Origin: Leptospira sp.
GTDB taxonomy: Bacteria; Spirochaetota; Leptospiria; Leptospirales; Leptospiraceae
Direction: 5' to 3'
DNA length: 64,000 nt
Assembly (NCBI GenBank): GCA_027533185.1
Contig: JAPZTS010000017.1
Coordinates: forward strand, 62,001-126,000
Shown: in pieces, positions 38,217-48,900 of the stretch
Numbering within the stretch: the stretch's first letter is position 1
How the letters are laid out: each line of letters opens with the position of its first letter
Program-made: the position numbers and the translations under genes
Notes under the pieces: model-generated
Databases searched by the model: none
Seen by the model: only the letters and a program-made list of their open reading frames with translations
What the model was told of the DNA's origin: nothing

Positions 38217-38534
38217 CAACATGCAGTCTTTGGAGGGCTTTCTAACACCAATTTTTTTTGTTACGATTTATCTAATAAGAATGTTATCACTCCAGATTTT
38301 AATTTTTCTGCCTCGACTGTTACCGATATCCAAATCACTCCCTCTGGCAAGGCTATACTTTCAGGATCCATTGGTCAAATTGGTGGTGTCAGTCGAACAA
38401 ATTTTACGGTAATTGATCTAGTTAACAATTCATTGAAAGGTTATTTTCCTGAAAAGAATGGAAATATAGCAAGAACCTATCTAACAGAGACAAACGGATT
38501 CATGGTAGATTTCGAATCCTTCCGATTGGTGTAG
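38217..38534 (+). pseudogene. Fragment of a delta-60-repeat/beta-propeller-like protein
   Basis: A frame open from 38217 to the TAG at 38532 lacks a start codon and reads HAVFGGLSNTNFFCYDLSNK, VTDIQITPSGKAILSGSIGQ then IGGVSRTNF and ends FESFRLV. The 'TPSGKAILSGSIGQIGGVSRTNF' pattern is like delta-60/propeller repeats (DGKILVGG…GxxRxNxA). It is the last one or two repeats of a lost secreted protein. Family attribution is tentative; the absence of an intact 5' part is clear. Confidence 0.5.
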
Positions 38535-38565
38535 AATCGTATTCTGCTTTTTGAGGGTTTCTAGG

Positions 38566-39210
38566 TTATTGCAATCGACTCTCTATCTCCAAAAAATTTC
38601 CAATGATCGTCGGAACATGATCCGAAAGCTCTTCCCTCTTGTGAGAGGTTGCAACTCCGATCACAGTGCATCCTGCATTGATTCCCGCTTGGATTCCTAA
38701 AATAGCATCCTCAAACACAACACATTCATTTGGTGGCAAATTTAGACCTTTGGCACATAGCAAATATACCTCTGGATTTGGTTTGCCATGTTTTACCTGA
38801 GAGCCATCAATGATACAATCAAAATAATTGCGTAGACCTAAGTTATCCAAGGTAAAAACCACGTTTGTAGTAGGAGCGGAGGTTCCCAAAGCAATTTTTT
38901 TCTTTCTAGATCGTAAGGATTCTAAAAAGGGAATGAGTCCATCGAGAGGTTTCATAAAGTTCCGATAGATACTTTGGTAGCGAGTTTCTTTCTCTAAGGC
39001 ATAGGCAAAAACCTCAGACTCGGAAATATCTCCAAAGATGGAACGAAAGAGATCCGCATTGGTTTTCCCATTAAAATCCTTCCGATAGATTTCTTCGTTG
39101 AGTGGAAAATCGTATTTTTTTGCAAATTCCATCCACGCCTGGAAATGAAATTTATGGTTGTCTACCACAACCCCATCCATATCAAAAATAAAACCATTAA
39201 AAGAACTCAT
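38566..39210 (-). CDS. HAD-family phosphatase, beta-phosphoglucomutase-like
   Basis: 214 residues. Motif I FIFDMDGVVVDN (nucleophile and acid Asp), motif II GTSAPT, motif III Lys in VKHGKPNPEVYL, motif IV VFEDAILGIQAG. The cap insertion between motifs I and II is the small helical type of subfamily I (PGMB/YcjU/GPP). It would dephosphorylate a sugar phosphate or interconvert glucose phosphates; with no trehalose/maltose phosphorylase nearby, a phosphatase role is as likely. It is the only intact gene in a 2.6-kb stretch of gene remnants. Confidence 0.88.
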   Translation of the reverse strand: MSSFNGFIFDMDGVVVDNHKFHFQAWMEFAKKYDFPLNEEIYRKDFNGKTNADLFRSIFGDISESEVFAYALEKETRYQSIYRNFMKPLDGLIPFLESLRSRKKKIALGTSAPTTNVVFTLDNLGLRNYFDCIIDGSQVKHGKPNPEVYLLCAKGLNLPPNECVVFEDAILGIQAGINAGCTVIGVATSHKREELSDHVPTIIGNFLEIESRLQ

Positions 39211-39425
39211 TACACAAAACTAAAATAAAAATCAATTCCCCGTCAAGTGTATTCGTTTGTCTGTTTGCAAATCAGATTTTCAAGATACATTGTAAAAGTA
39301 TACGCTTACTTACTTATATGTAATTATATTATCAATCTCTAGAGTATATACAATCTAGTAACCAAATCAAAGTTTAAAACATTGCGGATTTTTAAATTAT
39401 TTTTCTGCTTATTATCAAATCTTAA

Positions 39426-39614
39426 ATAATTGAGGCGGTAGATGAAATCGAATTGGTATCTACAGATGGTGGAGATCTATTTATGGATTCGTATTCCGAT
39501 CCAAGATGGTTTACTCATTACAGACCAACAGCAGAATTCCGGGGAAGCGGCGCCGAAGTTACTCGTCGAATCACTATTAGGAGGACGATAGAAGATACCA
39601 TTAATATGCGATGA
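39426..39614 (+). pseudogene. Orphan reading-frame fragment, unknown family
   Basis: An open stretch with no proper start reads EAVDEIELVSTDGGDLFMDS, then SDPRWFTHYRPTAEFRGSG and RITIRRTIEDTINMR before a TGA. Its composition is protein-like and unlike random sequence, with a plausible C-terminal helix. I recognise no family. It is best read as the tail of a decayed gene within the remnant zone. Confidence 0.35.
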
Positions 39615-39634
39615 ATAGGAGGAAAATCAAGAAT

Positions 39635-39925
39635 CTAAATTAAATTAGACACTAAACACTTTTTATCTGCCATGGCTGGCATCGATATTTCTTTTACACA
39701 AGTATAAGGAGTAGTTGCTAAGTATCGTAAATTTAAAACAGTTATCCCTATTTTGCTTTCACGCAGATTTTCTCTTAAAGCATGCGCAATACCTCGAATT
39801 ACAAATTTAGAGGCAGAAAATGAAACTTCTTTACCATTGTGGTTATCTAATCCCCAAGTAGAACCGATTAGGATAATTTTTGCATTCGTTGTTTTTTCAT
39901 CAGGAATCCATACCCTTAGATACTG
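39635..39925 (-). pseudogene. Remnant of a short-chain dehydrogenase/reductase
   Basis: On the minus strand a frame without a start reads NAKIILIGSTWGLDNHNGKE, then VSFSASKFVIRGIAHALREN, LRESKIGITVLNLRYLATTP, and stops at 39635. This is the second half of a classical SDR (S…YxASK, GIAxALRExLR, VTVxxPGxxxT). The catalytic Tyr is Phe (FSASK instead of YSASK), the PG motif is LR, and a stop lies upstream with the NAD-binding half missing. Inactive remnant. Confidence 0.7.
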
Positions 39926-40321
39926 TTACTGGATCTGGGTATTCTGTTCTATGCTCTTGGATACATTTTTAGATATTGTTATTAATGGATCAATTTGATT
40001 CATCTTCTCATCGTTAATTATTTTTTATTTGTTCAAGGATTACGAATCGAAAACAGTTGTTATATTTTTCTGGATTTGTAGCAAGTGAATTTCCGACTAA
40101 CGGAGATTTTTTATGTGAGAGGATTATGGAATTGTAGTGGGGAATGCTGATTTTTTATTTCGAGTTGAAAATACAGTTAATACAGAAATTTCCATTGGGT
40201 GAAAATACGATATTAGAAGATTCTCCAGAAGAAGGCGTTTCAATATCCGCCTCACATATCGGGCTTTCATTGAAAGTTCAAAAACAATCCTACTCTTTAA
40301 GACTTTTGAATGGGTATCGTA
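39926..40321. other. Intergenic/decayed DNA without a supported gene
   Basis: About 400 AT-rich bases between the dehydrogenase remnant and the ilvC leader. A frame ending near 40320 (ILEDSPEEGVSISASHIGLSLKVQ) looks somewhat protein-like but has no start or recognised family. I see no RNA gene or insertion-sequence end. The promoter of ilvC is expected in or after this stretch. Confidence 0.35.
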
Positions 40322-40356
40322 CCCCCCACCACTTTTCTTTGAAAAGTGGTGGGGGG
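40322..40356. repeat. Perfect 16-bp hairpin upstream of ilvC
   Basis: CCCCCCACCACTTTTC (40322-40337) and GAAAAGTGGTGGGGGG (40341-40356) are exact complements with a TTT loop. The stem is far stronger than an ordinary terminator and has no T-run on either side. It lies 93 bases before the ilvC start. It could be an mRNA-stabilising hairpin, a palindromic repeat element or the scar of a mobile element. Confidence 0.75.
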
Positions 40357-40433
40357 CGAAATGGCGCCCAATTCCTTCTTGTTTCCCCCGCCCAATTTCA
40401 AAATGATGGAAAAATCAGTAAATCATCCCTTAG

Positions 40434-41450
<1,017 letters not shown>

Positions 41451-41486
41451 ACGTAGAAGTAAGAAGCCAAGAAAAGGAACAGTAAC

Positions 41487-42806
41487 ATGAAAGTAACAAA
41501 AAGAATCGTTCTCTCCAGCCCAGCAAGAACTCCATTTGCTCAAATCGGGAAGGCACTCGCACAATACCCTGGCCACCACTTAGGTAAGTTAGTTGGTGAG
41601 GAAGTGATGAAACGCAGTGGCCTAAAGCCAACTGATATCGACGGTGTGATCGTTGGTGAAGGTTTTGCTAATGCACCAAACTCTGCACGAGTGATTGCAA
41701 ATCTAATGAACCTCCCTCTAGAAATCCCATGCCTTACAGTGGCTAACAACTGTGTATCTGGTTTGGAAGCAGTTGCGGAAGCATCTCGCCGAATTATGTT
41801 AGGTGAAGGCCAAGTTTACTTAGTAATTGGTGAAGAATCGCAAACTTCTATGCCATTTGTTGTAAAAAATGCAAGACTCAATAAAAAAACAAATAGCTTA
41901 GATTCTCTATTAAAACTCCTTCCCAACGAACTTCCAGAAGGTGTGGAAGTAAGAGACACATTGGAAGATGGTCTTGGTGACGGCGAAACGTCGTACGGGA
42001 TGCAAGTAACCGCAGAAATTTTAGCGCAAAACTATGCAATCCCAAGAGAAACTCAAGACAAAGTGGCTTACGAGTCTTTCAAACGAGCATTTGATGCAAC
42101 TCAGGAAGGTCGCTACAAACCGTACATTATGGAAGTAAAAGACGACGAAGGAAATCCTTTACAAGCAGACGAAGCAGTCCTTCTCCGTGAAGGTCTTGTA
42201 AAAAACCCTACTCGTATGGGTCGGGCAATGCTTATGTTTGATAATCCTGCTATGAAATTTGATGCTTGGAAAGAAAAGTACGGAAAGGACTTAAAAAAAT
42301 CTCATGGCCCTACTGTTTCCATCTTCAATGCAAGCCCACGTTCAGATGGAGCTGCTGGTATCATAGTAGCTTCTGAAGAAGCCGCAAAAAAACTCGGACT
42401 CAAAGCAGAAGCTGTTGTAACTGGTTTCAAGATGAAAGGTGTGGCTCCAAACCTTATGGGTCTTGGTCAAGCTGAGGCAACTCTGGGTCTTCTCGAAGAA
42501 GTGGGCGAAAAGGTGGAAAACATCGATGTAATCGAAATCCACGAAGCTTTCGCGGCAACGGCAGTCGCTGCTTTGGAGGAGATCAAAATCCGAACTGGAT
42601 TTGATTGGGAAAAGAACTTTGATGCAAAAAAGATCAATCCTAACGGTGGATCGATTGCCATTGGACACCCGTTTGGTGCTACTGGAGTGAGACTGCTCCA
42701 CAACGCCATTATGGACTTCCAAGAAAACAAGGATGCTAAGAAGGTTCTCGTGACTGCTTGTGCTCACGGTGGAATCGCAGGATCCATGATCGTCGAAAGA
42801 CCATAA
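41487..42806 (+). CDS. Acetyl-CoA acyltransferase (thiolase)
   Basis: 439 residues, cytoplasmic. Thiolase motifs in order: nucleophile Cys in VANNCVSGLEAVAEASRRI, VIEIHEAFAATAVAAL (NEAF-like), NGGSIAIGHPFGATGVRLLHN and the second catalytic Cys in TACAHGGIAGSMIVE. HEAF in place of NEAF and the extended length suggest the FadI/FadA-type degradative branch rather than the short biosynthetic thiolase. The ATG has a good ribosome site (AAGGAAC). It lies downstream of ilvC and ahead of a structured 3' region with an intrinsic terminator. Confidence 0.9.
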   Translation: MKVTKRIVLSSPARTPFAQIGKALAQYPGHHLGKLVGEEVMKRSGLKPTDIDGVIVGEGFANAPNSARVIANLMNLPLEIPCLTVANNCVSGLEAVAEASRRIMLGEGQVYLVIGEESQTSMPFVVKNARLNKKTNSLDSLLKLLPNELPEGVEVRDTLEDGLGDGETSYGMQVTAEILAQNYAIPRETQDKVAYESFKRAFDATQEGRYKPYIMEVKDDEGNPLQADEAVLLREGLVKNPTRMGRAMLMFDNPAMKFDAWKEKYGKDLKKSHGPTVSIFNASPRSDGAAGIIVASEEAAKKLGLKAEAVVTGFKMKGVAPNLMGLGQAEATLGLLEEVGEKVENIDVIEIHEAFAATAVAALEEIKIRTGFDWEKNFDAKKINPNGGSIAIGHPFGATGVRLLHNAIMDFQENKDAKKVLVTACAHGGIAGSMIVERP

Positions 42807-42819
42807 TCTGATCAGCAAC

Positions 42820-42883
42820 GCTAAATGAGGCGACTAACAAAAACTAAGTGCCGCATTTAGCAAGTCCTCCCGAGTTGGCGAGG
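42820..42883 (+). ncRNA. Two stem-loops in the thiolase 3' region (candidate 3'UTR RNA)
   Basis: GCTAAATG (42820-42827) pairs with CATTTAGC (42854-42861), extended by GGC/GCC across a mismatch. A second stem, CCTC-CC with GG-C-GAGG (42866-42883, one bulge), follows directly, and then the terminator at 42901. Stem, stem, terminator is a layout seen in small RNAs and processed 3'UTRs. No known RNA family is matched. Confidence 0.35.
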
Positions 42884-42900
42884 TTTGATTGAGAATTTAA

Positions 42901-42932
42901 AAAAAGCCAGGGATAAAACTCTGGCTTTTTTT
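42901..42932. terminator. Bidirectional intrinsic terminator between thiolase and tetR
   Basis: AGCCAG (42905-42910) pairs with CTGGCT (42921-42926), flanked by an A-run on the left and TTTTTTT on the right, so it works as a terminator on both strands for the convergent thiolase and tetR-like genes. Confidence 0.8.
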
Positions 42933-43052
42933 GCACGAACAGGGAATCCTGTGGGAATCGATATTCATGCAAAAACTTCACATTTTCTGAATTTGGATGA
43001 ATTAATTCTGATTAAGAATAGTTAAACGCTCTTCGTCATCCAAACATCCGAT

Positions 43053-43673
43053 TCAACTGAACAATCGCTCGATTAAAAACCGAATCGATGTTTCCCATTC
43101 TTTTTCCAGTTCCATTCGTTTACGTTTGGACTTACCTTCCTTTTTGAGGATGGACATCGAATGTCCATGCAGATAATCGATTAGGATATCTCGTATCTTT
43201 ACCGATCTAACAAAATCCTTTTCCCATGCCGATATCGTTTGCACTAAGATTTCATTGAAATCCTGAAGTTTGGGGATATTCGTATAACCATGATTTAATA
43301 AATACAAACAGCAATTAGGATATCGAAAAAAGAAATCTCGATAGGAAAATAATAGATCCATAACTTGATTTAGTATCAAATTTCGATCTTTAAGATTTGG
43401 ATTTGTAGTTTTGGGAGAGCCTAGGGATTCCAAGGATTTTGGCTTACTAAGATTTTTTCCAGAATTTGCACCACTGCCCCACTGAAATCCTTCAAAAACC
43501 TTTTGGATACAAGCTTGAATTAAGTTTTCTTTGGATGGGTAGTAATGGTAGACCGCCATTGGGTCTACATACAATTTTTTGGCAAGACCTCGCATCGAAA
43601 ATCCTTCCCAGCCTTGTTTTTCTAGGATTTGGATTGATACACGTAGGATATTATTAATAGTCAAGTTTGCCAT
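43053..43673 (-). CDS. TetR/AcrR family transcriptional regulator
   Basis: 206 residues. The N-terminal helix-turn-helix reads FSMRGLAKKLYVDPMAVYHYYPSKENLI (residues ~24-52), the typical TetR recognition helix and 'YHYYPSKE' turn. The C-terminal ligand domain (TetR_C-like, about 90-200) is helical and basic towards the end. Divergent from the RibD_C/DHFR-like gene, with two near-identical palindromes in the shared 139-base region (43724-43738 and 43785-43801) that are its likely operators. It probably represses itself and the reductase until a small ligand binds. Confidence 0.9.
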   Translation of the reverse strand: MANLTINNILRVSIQILEKQGWEGFSMRGLAKKLYVDPMAVYHYYPSKENLIQACIQKVFEGFQWGSGANSGKNLSKPKSLESLGSPKTTNPNLKDRNLILNQVMDLLFSYRDFFFRYPNCCLYLLNHGYTNIPKLQDFNEILVQTISAWEKDFVRSVKIRDILIDYLHGHSMSILKKEGKSKRKRMELEKEWETSIRFLIERLFS

Positions 43674-43723
43674 TCAGTCCAAACTATATCGAATTCTACG
43701 ACGAACTTCCATCAATCCTTTTT

Positions 43724-43738
43724 TTCTACGGCGTAGAA
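43724..43738. promoter_or_regulatory. Operator 1 of the TetR-like regulator
   Basis: TTCTAC-GGC-GTAGAA, a perfect dyad with a 3-base centre, lies 51 bases upstream of the tetR-like start. The same half-sites recur in the second operator, and a degenerate third copy (TTCTACGACGAA) lies at 43694-43705 nearer to the regulator gene. Confidence 0.7.
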
Positions 43739-43779
43739 TTTATTCTTGAGTAAATGCTTTTTTTTAAAAGGATTGATTT

Positions 43780-43801
43780 TATAATTTCTACAGTGTAGAA
43801 A
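43780..43801 (+). promoter_or_regulatory. -10 box and overlapping operator 2 of the reductase gene
   Basis: A perfect -10 box, TATAAT (43780-43785), is immediately followed by TTTCTAC-AGT-GTAGAAA (43785-43801), a perfect dyad sharing TTCTAC/GTAGAA with operator 1. A repressor bound here would cover the transcription start of the DHFR-like gene, whose ATG is at 43813. No clear -35 box at standard spacing is seen. Confidence 0.7.
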
Positions 43802-43812
43802 AAGAGGTGCTT

Positions 43813-44370
43813 ATGATCGAATATTTGGGATATATTGCGACGAGTTTGGATGGAAAGATCGCAAAAACCGATGGTGAATTAGATTGGTTACTAAATCCTA
43901 AATTCAATCTAGATGATGAAGATTTTGGATATAAAACTTTCTTTGATTCAATAGACTGTCTCGTCATGGGTAAAAATACCTTCTTAAAGGTTTTAGAATT
44001 TCCGGAGTATCCTTATGGAGAGAAGATTGTTTGGATTCTATCCAAGTCTAAAATTACCATCCCTACCAACTTACAATCGTATGTAAAACAGCATACTTGT
44101 TCCATATCAGAATTGGATGAAATTTTAAAAAAGGATGGGAAAACCAAACGAGTTTATGTCGATGGAGGTAGAGTCATCTCTTCATATGCCAAACTAGGTT
44201 TTCTTAAAAAAATCACAATTACTACAATTCCAGTTTTGATAGGAAAAGGTATTTCCCTTTGGGATCTGAACGTGGAAGAGACCATTCACCTCAACTGTGA
44301 GGCTTCGCAACTTTATACGAATGGATTTTTAAAACAGACCTATTCTTTCTCAAATAATCTTTCGAATTGA
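43813..44370 (+). CDS. RibD_C/dihydrofolate reductase-like protein
   Basis: 185 residues from the ATG at 43813 (AGAGGTG about 4 bases upstream). YIATSLDGKIAKTDGELDWL at the N-terminus, CLVMGKNTFLKVL, KRVYVDGGRVISSYAKLGFLKKITITTIPVLIGKG are the RibD_C-type reductase signature found in the YyaP/YwjB group. These bind NADPH, but the substrates are largely unknown; it is neither the true FolA nor RibD. The gene is preceded by an operator-covered promoter, so it is presumably induced by a compound sensed by the divergent TetR protein, suggesting a detoxification or xenobiotic reductase. Confidence 0.85.
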   Translation: MIEYLGYIATSLDGKIAKTDGELDWLLNPKFNLDDEDFGYKTFFDSIDCLVMGKNTFLKVLEFPEYPYGEKIVWILSKSKITIPTNLQSYVKQHTCSISELDEILKKDGKTKRVYVDGGRVISSYAKLGFLKKITITTIPVLIGKGISLWDLNVEETIHLNCEASQLYTNGFLKQTYSFSNNLSN

Positions 44371-44426
44371 TTTGACGAAAAATAAAAAATTGATACCTTC
44401 ACCTCCGAACTTGCGAGGAAAACTCT

Positions 44427-45845
44427 TTGGGAAACTATGATTTTGATTTAATTGTGATCGGTGGTGGACCAGCTGGGGAAAAGGCCGCGGCCAAGGCATC
44501 TTATTTTGGAAAAAAAGTCGCTCTCATCGAAAAAGAAAGATTCCCTGGAGGAGCCGGTGTTCATACGGGTACCCTTCCTTCTAAGACACTCAAAGAAACA
44601 GCACTCTTTCTCTCGGGAAAAAATGATAAGGGAATCTTTGGCGTTGATAAAGATCTAAAGCGTGATGTTTCCATCGAAGATTTTTTCTATCGCAGAAATT
44701 ATGTTACCGAATCCGAAACAAATGCAATCAATACCAATTTAGAAAAACATAAAATTCAAGTCTTCCACGGTTTGGGTGAAATCCAAGACCCGCATACAGT
44801 CAAAGTTTCCATTGCAAACTCCAAAGAAAAAATAGACATTACTGGCGAATTTATCCTCATCTCCACTGGATCCATCCCTCACAGACCATCGGAAATCCCA
44901 TTTGATGGAATTCGAATCCACGATTCCGATTCCATACTCGAACTAAAAAAATTCCCAAAATCCTTATGTGTTTTAGGTGCTGGAGTCATCGGTTGCGAAT
45001 ACACTACGATATTTGCCTCCTTAGGTATTCCAGTTTATCTCGTAGACACAAGAGATGAGATCCTACCTTTTTTAGATTCAGAAATTACCTCTGAGCTTGT
45101 ACGCATTATGCGAACTGATGGGATTGAAGTCATATTTAATTCTGGTGTTTCTCATATCGAAAAGTCCGAAGAGGAAGATACAAATCACAAAATCCATTTA
45201 TCAACAGGCGAAGTTTTGGAAGTAGATATGTTTTTGTTTGCGGCGGGAAGATCCGGAAATACAAACGGACTAGGCTTGGATCGGGTGGGACTACAGGCCA
45301 CCAAACGGGGAACAATCGAGGTGACCGACCATTACCAAACAAAGATACCCTCAATTTACGCCGTGGGAGATGTGATTGGATTTCCCGCTCTAGCAAGTAC
45401 GAGTATGGACCAAGGGAGAATTGCTGTGACTCATATGTTTACCACTGGTGGGATGAAAGAATTGTATCAGATTTTTCCTTACGGAATCTATACCATTCCC
45501 GAAGTTTCGATGGTGGGAATCACAGAGAAAGAGGCAGCGCAAAAACAAATCCCTGTTATGTGTGGTATGTCCAAATATGAAAATATGGCGAGAGGCAAGA
45601 TTTTGGGAGCTCAATCTGGATTTTTAAAAATAGTTTTTCACAAAGAAAGCACCGAAGTTTTGGGAGTACATATCATCGGAAACCTAGCTACCGAAATCAT
45701 CCACTACGGAATGACATTAGTTTCAGAGAAAAAAACACTTCAGGATGTGATTGCGGCTCCTTTTAATTACCCCACCTTACACGATTTATATAAGTATGCC
45801 GCCTATGATGGCCTTGGAAATCTCAGCGGCCATAAAGTGAAGTAA
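44427..45845 (+). CDS. sthA: Soluble pyridine nucleotide transhydrogenase
   Basis: 472 residues starting at TTG 44427 (GAGGAAAA about 5 bases upstream). Two-dinucleotide-binding flavoprotein: FAD site VIGGGPAGEKAAAKAS, NAD site LGAGVIGCEYTTIFASLG, second FAD motif IYAVGDVIGFPALAS, and the C-terminal dimer domain (PYGIYTIPEVSMVG). The redox-active Cys pair of lipoamide dehydrogenases is absent: the place reads PGGAGVHTGTLPSK. That loss marks transhydrogenases of the SthA type, which move hydride between NADH and NADP+. Normal length. Stands alone, convergent with the tubulin-like gene. Confidence 0.88.
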   Translation: MGNYDFDLIVIGGGPAGEKAAAKASYFGKKVALIEKERFPGGAGVHTGTLPSKTLKETALFLSGKNDKGIFGVDKDLKRDVSIEDFFYRRNYVTESETNAINTNLEKHKIQVFHGLGEIQDPHTVKVSIANSKEKIDITGEFILISTGSIPHRPSEIPFDGIRIHDSDSILELKKFPKSLCVLGAGVIGCEYTTIFASLGIPVYLVDTRDEILPFLDSEITSELVRIMRTDGIEVIFNSGVSHIEKSEEEDTNHKIHLSTGEVLEVDMFLFAAGRSGNTNGLGLDRVGLQATKRGTIEVTDHYQTKIPSIYAVGDVIGFPALASTSMDQGRIAVTHMFTTGGMKELYQIFPYGIYTIPEVSMVGITEKEAAQKQIPVMCGMSKYENMARGKILGAQSGFLKIVFHKESTEVLGVHIIGNLATEIIHYGMTLVSEKKTLQDVIAAPFNYPTLHDLYKYAAYDGLGNLSGHKVK

Positions 45846-45940
45846 TGACACCAATCCATTTTCATCTTTTTTTTAGCGTTTTGGATTGTATTTTTTACAT
45901 CCCTTTACCTATCAGAAGAAAATCTTCCGTATGCGAAACA

Positions 45941-48900
45941 TCATTTGATGATTTTATTTTCTACAGCAGTTTCCCAAATTGTAACTTCAGGAAGGTTTAG
46001 TTTTTCCGAATCCAAATAGTCCTGAATTTTTTTACGATCTAATAGTGTCGGATCGTAATCCATTCTAAACTCGTAAGATTCGAGTTTGGCGGCCAACTTA
46101 CTTACGATTTCATTTTTTAAAAAGTTTTGCCATTCGAGAGAACCATTTTTTTCAAAATAGGAGTAAAAAGCATATTGATCTTTAAATGTCGGCAAACTAA
46201 CAGATGCAATTTTTGATTTGGGAAGTTCTATTGCTGCCCCGGACTCTTCGTTTCCTTTCGTGCGCCGGATGATGGAACTCAATTCATTGATTAGAAATTT
46301 GCGAACTTTATTATCACCAGTACTGAGAAACTGACCAAACTCATCTAAGGTTCCAAATTCTGGAGTCTGCAAATGTTTTTGGATATAATCTTCTTTCGAA
46401 AGATTTTTTTCTTTGGCACGTTCGTCCGTTCCATCACCATCTAATATATCTGCAATAACGATCGAGACATCTTTTCTAAATCCAATTTTTCCTGACTTAG
46501 ATTTTGCAAGGAGACCGAGACCATGGATAGCGACAGCAAATGTTTTTGGCGAAATCTTTTCAAATCCACCTTCTGCCAAAATCTTTTTTTCAATATTTAA
46601 GATATTGTGTTTGTATGATTCTTTGGCCTGCATTTCTTGAAGTTTCAATTTGATGGAATCTTCGTATTGGAATCCTTCGGGAGTTTCGATCAAAATTCCA
46701 AATTTCGTTAATCCTGTCCAAAGTCGTGCTGGATTTAGATAGTTTAGTTTACGCATAGGATCAGGGAAATATTTTGCATCTTCCAATGGATGGTTAAAGC
46801 AATGTAAAGGGTGACTGCGCTCTGCCATCAACATATGGTAATCACTTACACATGCTTCAAGGTTTTGTATTTTATAGATTGGGTAACCTAACAGAATACC
46901 TATGGATATCATTTCGTAAGGTTTACAAATTGTTGGAGCTTCAAATGTCTCGACGCTAATATCCGGCTCAATTTTGGATCGCTTCAGGTAGTGATCCATT
47001 CGCGAGGGAAGGTCGTTTGCCTGATCCTTACTAGAGTCATCCCCCTCTTCATAGGTATTCAACGGGAAATTAGTGACGGTTCGGTAGTATTCCATCGAAT
47101 CTGTACCGAAGGCATCGATCTTTACATATGGTCGAGAGTAGGTATCTAACTTTTCTAAAAGTTTTTTGACAGTAATTTTTTTCTCTTCTAAGACTTGTTT
47201 GATGGATATCGATTCAAAGTTAAATCCTGCTAATTTTGTATAGATGATTTGAAAGAGTTTTGCCCGTATTGTTTCGATTTCAATTTTCAATTGGGTGTTA
47301 TCAGAGAGTTCAAGTGAGTCATCTAACCCCTTTTTTTCTTCAACCAATGCTTCCTTAACCGCTGAAATTGGTTGGTCCAATAGGAACTGATACTTTGATC
47401 TTAAGATTTCATCAATTTCTTCTTTTTTCTTTTCTAAGATTTTTAGACCCATCGTTGAAATCAAGTGTGTGGTCAAAACTTGAGTCACATCATCTTCGCG
47501 ATCCATTTTGAGAAAGTCAATTTCGTTCGATAGATCTTCGATAGAAAGTCGTGAGTAAAAATACTTTTTCAGAAAATTTTCGATTTCTTCAGGGTTGACG
47601 AGATAGAAGAATAAAGGGTTTTTCTTTTCTAAAATCTCAAATTTACCTTCTTTAATCTCCGCATCTAAGTCTTTTTTTAGTTCGACAAGTTTTTCTTTTA
47701 GAATGACGATTTCACTGTTACGGATCTCAAATAGACTGGCTTTTAGATCTCTTACAAATCCTTCAGCAGCAGTTAACATCGATTCAAACACCAGCTGACG
47801 ATAATTATGTTCTTGCATTGTAATGAATTGACTGAAAATTTCTGGTGAAGTAGCCCCAGTTTTTTCTGCCGCTTCGATACATTTTGAAAAATCTTCCACC
47901 GAATAGCGACTTAGACTTACTTTTTCTTTGTAATATTTCTTTTGATAGAGTTCAACCTTATCCAAAATCAAATTGATCAGGGATTCCGCAAAAAGAAAAC
48001 CCTTCATTGGATCTTTTATGTACTTGTGAACTTCTTCAGTGATGATTGCTTTGAGTTTTTCCAACTCGAGTAAAGAACGTTTTTGAATTCTTGTAACAAA
48101 ATTGTTTTTTATTTTTTCCTGTTCTTCCGGACCATAATCTCTGACCAAAACTTCTAATAGACTCACTGCACCCCGAAAGTCCTTCTTTTGGATTGCAGAT
48201 TCAATACGGGTCCGATAAGATTTAAATTCAACGCCCATGTCCAATTCATAATCGGGATAAAGTCTTTCAAAAAAGGAAAGGCAATTGAGACGGATGGCGC
48301 GCACAAATCCTCGATTGAGATCTCCTATCGTTTCGAGAAGTAATTTAGGGGAAACTTCCTTTATGAAATTTTCAATTAACTTAACGGCGGTTATCTTATA
48401 ACCTAATTCACTCATTTTATCAGCAGGATAAACAACTCTACTTATACCAAACGAGTTGTAACATGCTTTTCTTTTCGAAGTTTCTTCTTTTGGCAAATAG
48501 ACCGATACTCTGGTCGAATCGTTTACCATTCGTTCTTCGATGGCACCACCCACAGTGGATGCAACAAAAGTTGAGATGAACTGTCCTGTTAACTCCTGAA
48601 CTTGATCTCTACCTTGTAAAGAATTACCCGCCATATTTTCAATATCTAAGAGATATAACATGCCATTATCGAAAATTTGATCATTAACAACAACTTCACG
48701 TCCCCCTGGATAGTTTGCCTTAAAACTATTTCCACTCATAAAGTAATCGATCTCTTTGAGTGCTGCATAGGCATTTGCCCTAGCATTACGATTGTACACT
48801 ACCTTCTGGAATGCTGCAGGTAAAACTAATACGCCATAAATTCTTGGTGTAGGCCAAAAATCCTTAAAGATATCCTTTGCCATAGCCGCGATATCAAGGA

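Noticed and set aside
38161..38420. Open frame on plus strand 38176-38412 as a gene
   Set aside because: Its translation is hydrophobic but shadowed by the repeat-protein frame, which has clear family resemblance.
42820..42861. Possible integron attC site
   Set aside because: The inverted repeat lacks the RYYYAAC/GTTRRRY core boxes and no integrase is near.
44427..45845. Dihydrolipoamide dehydrogenase
   Set aside because: The redox-active Cys pair is missing, so a transhydrogenase is the better call.
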